In this document: one piece after another, positions 42,200 through 48,233 of the stretch
Position numbering within the stretch: position 1 is the stretch's first letter
How the letters are laid out: each line of letters starts with the position of its first letter
NCBI RefSeq assembly: GCF_028688795.1
Contig: NZ_JAQTXM010000014.1
Span: 1-48,233 of the forward strand
Reading direction: 5' to 3'
DNA length: 48,233 nucleotides
DNA from: Rhodoferax sp.
GTDB taxonomy: Bacteria; Pseudomonadota; Gammaproteobacteria; Burkholderiales; Burkholderiaceae_C
Translations under genes and position numbers: made by a program
Notes under the pieces: model-generated
Databases searched by the model: none
What the model was told of the DNA's origin: nothing
The model's input: the letters and a program-made list of their open reading frames with translations, nothing else

Positions 42200-44146
42200 T
42201 TACGCCTCGACCAGCATGCGCGAGCGCATTTCAAGGTGCAGCGCGTGGCAGAAATTGGTGCAATAACACCAGTACACGCCCGGCTTGTCTGCGATGAAGG
42301 TGACCGACTTGGTCTCCTGCGGATTGACGATGAAGTTGATGTCGTACTTTGGAATCGCGAAACCGTGGGTCAGATCTTCCACCTTGTCGAGGTTGGTGAG
42401 GATGATGGTCACCTCATCGCCGCGTTTGACCGTCCACTCGCGCAGGCCGAAGGTGGGGGCCTGGGAAGTCAGGTACACGGTGACCTTCTTGCCCTTGCGT
42501 TCCACGCGGCAATCCTTGGCGTCCTTGACGGCGTTCGGGAACTCGTTGATGTCGTACACCTGGCGCGTGCGAACGAGGTTGCGCGGGATGATGATGGAGT
42601 CGTGCGGCTCGGAATACACCGAGTGGTCGGCCACCAGCTTCATCTTGTCGCCGCTGATGTCGATCAGCTGCGCCGTCTCGGGGTGCAGCGGGCCAACGGG
42701 CAAGAAACGGTCCTTGGAGAACTTGTTGTCCGACAGGAAGTATTTGCCATCGGCATCCTTGGTTTCACCCATCGAGGTGAAGCCGTGACCTGGCTGATAC
42801 TGGACGTCCAGACGGTCCACCACGGGCTTGGCCGTCTTGTCGCCCTTGAAAGACTTGATGGCGGCTTCGACATTCCATTTGACAATCTGGCTGTCGAGGA
42901 ACAACGTGGTGTAGGCATTGCCGCGGCCGTCAAAGCCGGTGTGCAAAGGGCCCAGGCCAATTTCTGGCTCTGCCACCACGGCTTCACGGGCATCCTTGAG
43001 CTCGCCGTCGAACCACTTGAGCACCAGTGCGTGCTCGATCAACGTGGCCGTCGGCGAGAGTTTGCCTGAGCAGGCGTAGTACTTGCCGTCCGGACTGGCG
43101 TTCACACCGTGCGGGTTTTTGGACACCGGCACGTAGCAAGTCAACGCAGTCTTGGGATCGGGGTTGGCCGCCTTGGTGCCATCGACCACCGGCACCTTGG
43201 AGCCGCCGTAGTTCTTGAACTTGCCCGCCTTGACCGCTTCTTCGATGCGCGCAATGTTGAAGAAGAGACAGGAATCCATCTCAGCTGACATCATGTCTTC
43301 GTAGTGCGCGCCGTTTTCGGAGTTGTACTGGTTTGTGCAGGCGAGTTTGCCGTCGTAGGAGCTTGCGACCAGGTCACAGTTGCCGTCTATCAGCACCTGC
43401 CAGCGCACTTCCATGCTTTCGGAATCCACACAGGTGAAGATGGAGCGGTAGTCCGCCGTGGCATCCATGTTTTTGCCGTTGTTGTCCAGGGGGATGCTGA
43501 ATTCGCTACCGCAGAAAACGCGTGTGGTGTAGTTGATGGCGGGATCCACCGGGTCGCGCTTGTCCGGGAAGGTTCCGTGGAAACCCTGCACCAGCGGCAG
43601 CTCAACGATTTTGTCGGTTTCCATCGTATCCATGCGTATGCGCGCCAAGCGGCCGTGAATTTTGTCGTTCACAAACATGTACTTGCCGTCGTAGGTGCCA
43701 TCCTTGTATGAGGGGTGTATGTGGTGCGTGTCACCCGTGTGGTATTTGACGCTGCCGTCCGCCTTGGTGCCGATAATCTTCTTCGATTCGTTGGTGATGC
43801 CCCAGCCTACCAGGCAGTCCATGTTGAAGACCGGAATGATTTTGAACAAACGGCCGGATGGCAGGCCGTAGATGCGGGCATCGCCTGCATGTCCGCCGGA
43901 TGAGAAGGAGTAGTAGTCGTCGAGCTGTCCTGGATGCACCTCGTACTTGCTGTAGTCGACATTGCCATCTGACCCATTTCCGGGTTTGGCGTCGGACGCC
44001 GACAGCGCCGCCGGCGTCGCCGTCGAGGCCGACTTCTCGTTACAGCCCACCACACCCACCAAGCTGGCCAGTGCGGCGGTGTTGATGAATCGGCGACGTC
44101 CGATGATCGCCGCTGCCATGGTTTTCTGCGTCTTGTCTTCGCTCAT
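42200..44146 (-). CDS. nosZ: Nitrous-oxide reductase NosZ (clade I)
   Basis: The product is 648 residues and reduces N2O to N2 in the periplasm. A Tat signal is present (GRRRFINTAALASLVGVVG), which is the mark of clade I. CuZ ligands fall in DTHHIHPSYKDG, VQGFHGTFPD, NPHGV, GPLHTGFDG, GHGFTSMGE and EPHDSII. The CuA site near the C-terminus is GVYWCYCTNFCHALHLEM with the upstream His in LTHGFAIP. The start 44146 follows AGGAGAA; an open frame to 44263 reads promoter DNA. It is the first gene before nosR-D-F-Y-L and is divergent from a cytochrome c gene. Confidence 0.96.
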   Translation of the reverse strand: MSEDKTQKTMAAAIIGRRRFINTAALASLVGVVGCNEKSASTATPAALSASDAKPGNGSDGNVDYSKYEVHPGQLDDYYSFSSGGHAGDARIYGLPSGRLFKIIPVFNMDCLVGWGITNESKKIIGTKADGSVKYHTGDTHHIHPSYKDGTYDGKYMFVNDKIHGRLARIRMDTMETDKIVELPLVQGFHGTFPDKRDPVDPAINYTTRVFCGSEFSIPLDNNGKNMDATADYRSIFTCVDSESMEVRWQVLIDGNCDLVASSYDGKLACTNQYNSENGAHYEDMMSAEMDSCLFFNIARIEEAVKAGKFKNYGGSKVPVVDGTKAANPDPKTALTCYVPVSKNPHGVNASPDGKYYACSGKLSPTATLIEHALVLKWFDGELKDAREAVVAEPEIGLGPLHTGFDGRGNAYTTLFLDSQIVKWNVEAAIKSFKGDKTAKPVVDRLDVQYQPGHGFTSMGETKDADGKYFLSDNKFSKDRFLPVGPLHPETAQLIDISGDKMKLVADHSVYSEPHDSIIIPRNLVRTRQVYDINEFPNAVKDAKDCRVERKGKKVTVYLTSQAPTFGLREWTVKRGDEVTIILTNLDKVEDLTHGFAIPKYDINFIVNPQETKSVTFIADKPGVYWCYCTNFCHALHLEMRSRMLVEA

Positions 44147-44221
44147 GATTTCTCCTGATGGGTTAAGTGTTTCACTGATGTCAGAAACCAGGCAGCCATT
44201 GCCGGAGTCTCCATGGTTTGA

Positions 44222-44244
44222 ATGATGCATCTTAAATGCATCTA
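44222..44244. promoter_or_regulatory. NsrR-like box in the nosZ promoter region
   Basis: An 11-1-11 palindrome, ATGATGCATCT / T / AAATGCATCTA, with the core GATGCAT-N5-ATGCATC identical to the NsrR half-site pattern. It lies 76-98 bases upstream of nosZ. A weaker similar sequence (AAGAGTCATGT / A / AAATGAATGTA) is near 44277-44299, closer to the divergent cytochrome gene. The regulator assignment is inferred. Confidence 0.65.
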
Positions 44245-44249
44245 TGTTT

Positions 44250-44263
44250 TTGATCCATATCAA
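44250..44263. promoter_or_regulatory. FNR/NnrR-type box between nosZ and the cytochrome gene
   Basis: TTGATCCATATCAA is a perfect match to the FNR-family consensus TTGAT-N4-ATCAA. It lies 104-117 bases upstream of nosZ and 135-148 bases upstream of the cytochrome gene, so it could serve either promoter. Anaerobic or NO-dependent activation of nos genes by FNR, Dnr or NnrR is established in denitrifiers; which one acts here cannot be told. Confidence 0.75.
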
Positions 44264-44397
44264 AGCATGTGATTATAAGAGTCATGTAAAATGAATGTAT
44301 GTTTAAATGTATGTGTTTCAGCGCACTGAAAGGCGTGACGCACTTGCAGAAAATTTTGTCCTCGTGACGTCGTCCATTCAACCCCAGGAGTGATTCA

Positions 44398-44796
44398 ATG
44401 AATAAACCCACCCAACTTCTTACGGCACTGAGCTTGGTTCTGTTGGCCGCTTGCGGTCAAAAAGATGCAGATACGGCTGCGCCAGCGCTTGCACCAACTG
44501 CCGCCCCGGAGCCCACACCCGTCGCCGCTCCAGTCGCTGAAAACACGGTTGGAAAGTCGGTCTATGGCAAGGTCTGCGCCATGTGCCATGCGGTTGGTGC
44601 GGCGGGTGCGCCAAAGCCGGGTGACAAGGCCGACTGGGGTCCTCGAATTGCCCAGGGCTTGCCACTGCTGCAAAAGCACGCGCTTGAAGGCTTTACGGGT
44701 GCCAAGGGCCAGATGCCCGCGCGTGGTGCTTCCCCCAAGCTGACCGACGATGAGGTCAAGGCTGCGGTGGCGTACATGGTAGATCAGTCACGCTGA
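44398..44796 (+). CDS. c-type cytochrome lipoprotein
   Basis: The product is 132 residues. The signal ends in a lipobox (LVLLAACGQ), so it is probably anchored to a membrane on the periplasmic side. An Ala/Pro-rich linker (about 25-50) leads to one class I haem domain with CAMCH and a distal Met in KGQMPARG. It resembles cytochrome c5 types. AGGAG precedes the ATG. Divergent from nosZ and 31 bases upstream of apbE, it is a likely electron donor to NosZ. Confidence 0.88.
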   Translation: MNKPTQLLTALSLVLLAACGQKDADTAAPALAPTAAPEPTPVAAPVAENTVGKSVYGKVCAMCHAVGAAGAPKPGDKADWGPRIAQGLPLLQKHALEGFTGAKGQMPARGASPKLTDDEVKAAVAYMVDQSR

Positions 44797-44827
44797 TCTC
44801 ACTTCGAGAAATACTTTTCGTTCGCAG

Positions 44828-45850
44828 ATGTCAAATCTTATCCAACACGGCCGACGTCGCCTGGTATTGGCTTTGCCGCTGATGGCTTTTGGCTTGGTCG
44901 TGGCGCCAGTGCAGGCCAAGGTCGATGTTTACCAATCCTCGCGAACTTTGATGGGTACGCGGGTTGACCTGACGCTGCAGAGCTTGGATACCGCCGCGCT
45001 TCCCTATGCAGCTGAGATGGCATTTGCAGAGATGGAGCGGCTGGCCAACATGATGAGCCGCTATCGCAGCACCAGCGTGCTCAATGCCATCAATCTGTCT
45101 GCGGGCCTGCAGCCCGTGCCGGTCTCCCCGGAACTGCTACAGGTACTTTTGATGGCACGCCGGGCCGGGCAGTCCAGTGGCGGCGATTTTGATGCCACGG
45201 TCGGTTCGTTGCGGAATTGGAATTTCGATCCCAGCCATCCGTCCATCCCCACAGCACGGCAGATCGCAGAGCAATTAAACCTGGTCGATCAAAAAAAGGG
45301 CTTGCTGATCGATGAACGCGCTGGCACTGCCTACCTGACAAAAAGAGGCATGCGCCTGGATTTGGGCGGGATTGCCAAACTTCCCATTCTCCAAGCTGGC
45401 ATGACGCAATTGCAGGGCCTCGGGGTGGTCAACGCAATGATCAATGGCGGTGGCGACGTGTTGGTGATGGGCCAGTTGAACGGCCGCGCCTGGCGGATCG
45501 GTCTACGCGACCCGCGTCAACCCGGCAAATTGCTCGGAGCGGTCTCCTTGAACGAGGGATTTGTCGCGGCCTCCGGGGATTACGAGCGTTTTGTGATGCA
45601 CCAGGGCAAGCGGATGCACCACATTCTTGACCCCAGAACCGGTTACCCGACCCAAGGACCGCATGGGGTGGCGCTTATCAGCGACCAGTTGGAGGCAATC
45701 AACGGCCTGGGTGCCGCCATCATGGTGGCGGGCGCCGATGTTGGGCGCGCCAGAGTGGCGAGCATTCCCGGACTGGATGCGCTGATCGTTGATGCCGACA
45801 GCAGCCTTTGGCTCTCGCCAGGCATGGCATCGCGTTTGGGTCGTGGCTGA
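44828..45850 (+). CDS. ApbE-family FAD:protein FMN transferase (NosX-like)
   Basis: The product is 340 residues with an RR-containing signal (GRRRLVLALPLMAFGLVVAPVQA), probably Tat-exported. Family motifs are MGTRVDLTL, GGDFDATVG, RLDLGGIAK, NGGGDVLV, AASGDYERF and HHILDPRTGYPTQG, the FAD and Mg2+ site. ApbE covalently attaches FMN to SGAT-type threonines. The NosR in this cluster has such a motif, and nosX (an apbE homologue) has this role elsewhere, so NosR is the expected substrate. It follows the cytochrome gene in an apparent operon. Confidence 0.9.
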   Translation: MSNLIQHGRRRLVLALPLMAFGLVVAPVQAKVDVYQSSRTLMGTRVDLTLQSLDTAALPYAAEMAFAEMERLANMMSRYRSTSVLNAINLSAGLQPVPVSPELLQVLLMARRAGQSSGGDFDATVGSLRNWNFDPSHPSIPTARQIAEQLNLVDQKKGLLIDERAGTAYLTKRGMRLDLGGIAKLPILQAGMTQLQGLGVVNAMINGGGDVLVMGQLNGRAWRIGLRDPRQPGKLLGAVSLNEGFVAASGDYERFVMHQGKRMHHILDPRTGYPTQGPHGVALISDQLEAINGLGAAIMVAGADVGRARVASIPGLDALIVDADSSLWLSPGMASRLGRG

Positions 45851-46217
45851 AGTTTGCAGCGCTACAGCGTGACGGGCGAAGCGCTGTCTGAGGGCACCTC
45901 GATCCCGGCCTCACTCCTGTTGTTTGCACGGTCGGTCATCTCTGATGATCCGTCGTTCGCGGCCTAAGCTCGGGATCGCCGCGCACCTCATTCGGCTACA
46001 AATTAGATAGCATACCGCGATTTAATGACAAGAGAAAGATGCCTGTTTCGCTTGAACTTTGCGTTGAAACAACGCCGTCCAGCGACCGATATCAGAAGAC
46101 AATGACGTAGTGCAGAGTTGCATTCTGATTGGAACTTAAGTTTTCGTTTGCCCGGATGATCTTCTGCAAAATGTCGCGAGCGCTCTGGGTCCAGATAAAA
46201 GGCTTGGGGTTCAGATT
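45851..46217. other. Intergenic, little seen
   Basis: A seven-base stem (CAGCGCT / AGCGCTG, about 45858-45887) follows apbE but has no T-run. No gene is supported before the IS21 relic. Confidence 0.35.
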
Positions 46218-46379
46218 TCAATTCCCGCTACGGAAGCTACCTGGTGGCACCGCGTGGTTGACCATCTTGGAGGCGGTCTTGCGACTGATGCCAAACTTCT
46301 TTGCTGCAGCGCGTTCGCTCATGGCATCGACCATGACCGCGCGTCTGACTTTGGCGTATAGGTCCACGTCTGTGTACAT
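46218..46379 (-). pseudogene. IS21 istA N-terminal relic
   Basis: On the minus strand a 53-codon frame reads MYTDVDLYAKVRRAVMVD, SERAAAKKFGISRKTASKMV and VPPGS, then soon stops. This is the N-terminal DNA-binding helix-turn-helix of IS21 transposases (MYVDVDLYxKVRRAV, SxRxAARxFGISRxTVRKML). GGAGGGG precedes the ATG as in intact IS21 elements. The remaining 450 or so residues and istB are missing. Confidence 0.75.
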
Positions 46380-47205
46380 CCTCTCTGCCCCTCCCGTTCC
46401 AATCTTGGACTACAGGATAGGCTTGTGACTGGTGCCCGATCACGCCGCCATCTGGCTCCTTTTTACTCCACTGACCTTGGCATGAGCGAGACGGGAGTTG
46501 AATTTCATTAACCAACGTCTAGTCAATGGTGCGTAAATTCTTCATCGTTGTGCCAATTCGATGCGCTGACTGCACTGGATGCAGTCTTTTAACAAACCTG
46601 CCTTGCTATTCGTGACTGGGGAAACAGCTTTCTTCTTGATGCTGTTGGTTACGCAATCGTCAAGAATGAACAAGCGTCACTATGCGTTGAATCTTGGCAG
46701 ATGGGGCCAGTAATCGGCAACTTTCAATTGAAGACCGGGCGGATAATCGGCTCGCAACCAAGACCAGGTCTGGTCGTTGGCGGGTGCAACGATCCACGAA
46801 ATCAATGCCTATTGCTGACAGGCAGACTACTGGGGTGAATGTCGGGTCTGGAGCGAGCTTTCGGGGAAGACCTACGTCAGTAACCGCTGCCCAAGAGTCC
46901 GTCGGCTGAGGAAAATGGCGTCCTCAGTTGAGCGACAGCTTCCGCGTGCCTGGGACCGATGAATGCCCAAACTGGGCGAGCACCGGCAATGACCGCTCAA
47001 GAGAACCCGACAGAAATTCCTGGCTCGCGGTGACCGACCGGTAACGCTGCACAGACGAAGTAGATCTGACTCTGAAGCAGTCACTGATATTGACGGTCAA
47101 GTCTGTTGTGGCAGTTCGACAAACCGATGATATTCGTTGCCAATGGTGCCCATCACCGAATGTGACCAATAGGCCATCAAATTCGTTGATCACACTCAAA
47201 AGTTC
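46380..47205. other. Gene-free stretch with repeat-like debris
   Basis: No gene is supported. Short strings recall the dispersed intergenic repeats seen elsewhere (for example CTGGTCGTTGG and ATCGGC near 46710-46780). It probably represents mobile-element debris left of the second integrase. Confidence 0.35.
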
Positions 47206-47300
47206 AACCGTTGTTGCAATTCACTGACAGCATTGTTGTGATGGAAAACCGAATGCGTTCGAATCTTCGGATCAGCATAGGAGAATACCAAACAGGTTAA
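47206..47300 (-). repeat. Diverged repeat copy B (partner 16593-16690)
   Basis: It touches the stop codon of the integrase at 47297. On the minus strand it reads SYADPKIRTHSVFHHNN and ends QRLNF-stop, like copy A at 16593-16690. At DNA level the strings TTGTGATGGAAA and CGGATCAGCATAG are nearly shared. Location at the 3' end of an integrase gene is where attachment sites often lie, but the identity is too low for a recent att duplication. Confidence 0.5.
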
Positions 47301-48233
47301 ACCAACCTTGCGTTTTGCGCCAAATTCGATTTTTCAGCGCTATCGTATTTTCTGATTTCAATCTTTTCATTTAACGTGTCGAGCAATGTTTGCAAAGCTT
47401 GGTGTTTTTCAATTGTGTAGTCGTAAGCGTTGTAGTGGGCGTTCTGAATGCCTGTAATGCCGTGACTTTGCAAGCGTCCCCGCGTTTCTTGGCTCACTTG
47501 CTGGTTTGCTAATAGCGTTTCCACCCCACTTCTGACACGTTTTAGCTTAAATTCATCAATGCTGGTGCCAACAGCAGCACTGGCCCATCTTGTCAGCGTA
47601 AGGGCGTTTACATGGGTTTTACCTGTTTCCGTTGTCAATGCATAGGTTCCGCTTGACTCAATGCTTTGCAATTCGGCTAAGGCTTCTGGTAAAAGCGGTA
47701 CAAAATGTTCGCGTTTGACGTGATTTTTGCCCTTTGAGTCATAAATTTTGACGAATTTTTCGCTTTTATTCACATCTTGACAAAGCAGATTTACAAGTTG
47801 TTCAATACGTTGACCACCTGTTAAAAGGTGAAAGCGAAGTATTGAACCTTTAATGCCCTTCACATTTTTAATGATCATCCAGTATTGAATCATCTCAGTT
47901 GGTGTTAGCGGGTTTTTATCAGCTTGGTTCCCTTTTTTGTCTTGCACTGTCGCTAAAACCGGATTCACGATTACATTGAAGTCTTGAAATGCGATGGGAA
48001 CAGATGGATCAAACTCCGCTGTCAGTGCGATTTTGTACGCTGCACCCGCATACGCTCGCAGCTTGTTGGCTGTGCGCGGCTTGCCTGCTTCTGTAAGCGT
48101 TCTAAGTATGGTTGCCACTTGCTTAGAGGTGATGGTGTTAGCTTGCGCTTTGGCTAGATCAGGAAACGCTTCAGCAACATGCAGTCTAAAAATGCCTCTC
48201 GCATCCTTATGACTCACTTGCTCTCGTGTTTGT
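47297..48233 (-). CDS. Tyrosine recombinase / integrase (N-terminus beyond window)
   Basis: The frame is open to the window edge (QTREQVSHKDARG... before the GTG at 48217), so the gene continues. The visible part of about 311 residues holds the core-binding domain (FPDLAKAQANTITSKQVATIL) and the catalytic domain: Arg in TGGQRIEQL, Lys in KNHVKREHFVPLL, Arg in KLKRVRSGVETLL, His in LQSHGI and the nucleophile Tyr in HYNAYDY. Unlike the integrase at 14279 it keeps its Tyr. The relatively AT-rich DNA suggests a second mobile element starting here. Confidence 0.85.
   Translation of the reverse strand, partial: QTREQVSHKDARGIFRLHVAEAFPDLAKAQANTITSKQVATILRTLTEAGKPRTANKLRAYAGAAYKIALTAEFDPSVPIAFQDFNVIVNPVLATVQDKKGNQADKNPLTPTEMIQYWMIIKNVKGIKGSILRFHLLTGGQRIEQLVNLLCQDVNKSEKFVKIYDSKGKNHVKREHFVPLLPEALAELQSIESSGTYALTTETGKTHVNALTLTRWASAAVGTSIDEFKLKRVRSGVETLLANQQVSQETRGRLQSHGITGIQNAHYNAYDYTIEKHQALQTLLDTLNEKIEIRKYDSAEKSNLAQNARLV

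Noticed and set aside
42236..43069. Open frame of 277 codons on the plus strand
   Set aside because: Antisense shadow of nosZ.
16600..47300. Repeat pair as true attL/attR of a recent element
   Set aside because: Identity is only moderate and spread over about 100 bases, not a short exact duplication; no tRNA gene is visible at either end.
1..48233. tRNA or rRNA genes
   Set aside because: No cloverleaf with a GGTTCGAAT-type arm and acceptor stem was recognised near either integrase; a tRNAscan run would be decisive.

Overview
The window looks like a chromosomal segment of a denitrifying betaproteobacterium, most like the Burkholderiales/Comamonadaceae (Rhodoferax- or Polaromonas-like). The reasons are the GC-rich backbone, a clade I nos cluster in the order nosZ-R-D-F-Y-L, a SUF operon ending in an NsrR-type regulator, and small families typical of that group (Trp-rich TIGR02450, FmdB, YIP1). 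This is inference from gene content; no rRNA or tRNA gene is visible.

Layout. (1) 1-3.1 kb: relic of a two-ORF insertion element, an intact IS30-family element, a carboxymuconolactone decarboxylase-like gene, a nonsense-interrupted small membrane gene and fmdB. (2) 3.6-16 kb: AT-richer accessory island. It has two unknown genes on the plus strand, then a tight ten-gene minus-strand operon (11077 down to 5500) with three metallophosphoesterases, two HAD phosphatases of the 'Swiss Army Knife RNA repair' type, two paralogous small proteins, two Cys-motif proteins and a beheaded AAA+ ATPase. A six-unit heptamer repeat lies just upstream of the operon. Then come Xre, a solitary RES-domain gene, small mobile-element genes, a beheaded hemolysin III gene, a Trp-rich protein and a tyrosine recombinase that seems to lack its nucleophile, followed by about 500 bp of extremely AT-rich DNA. 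(3) 16-20.1 kb: decayed repeats and IS relics around a hemerythrin/HD-GYP pair. (4) 20.1-25.1 kb: a CHASE3-like/PAS/GGDEF/EAL protein, a MarR regulator and a YIP1 protein. (5) 25.1-26.1 kb: decayed duplicate of a nosL pair. (6) 26.3-34.4 kb: sufA-B-C-D-S-U-nfu-nsrR and serA. (7) 34.6-35.3 kb: relics of a group II intron maturase and of nnrS. (8) 35.3-45.9 kb: nosL2-L-Y-F-D-R-Z on the minus strand, with a divergent c-type cytochrome and apbE (nosX-like). (9) 45.9-48.2 kb: IS21 relic, decayed repeats and a second tyrosine recombinase running off the end.

How it fits together. The backbone theme is nitric and nitrous oxide. nosZ reduces N2O, nosR and apbE supply flavin-dependent electron transfer, and nosDFY/L mature the copper centres. 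nsrR sits in the SUF operon. NsrR-like 11-1-11 palindromes occur before sufA, before the hemerythrin/HD-GYP pair and in the nosZ/cytochrome divergent region, where a perfect FNR-type box also lies. I infer a local NO-responsive regulon joining Fe-S cluster assembly, N2O reduction, NO/O2 binding and c-di-GMP turnover.

The most likely undescribed system is the phosphatase operon at 5.5-11.1 kb. Its function cannot be read from sequence alone; nucleic-acid-end or nucleotide phosphate processing is a hypothesis based on the HAD subfamily.
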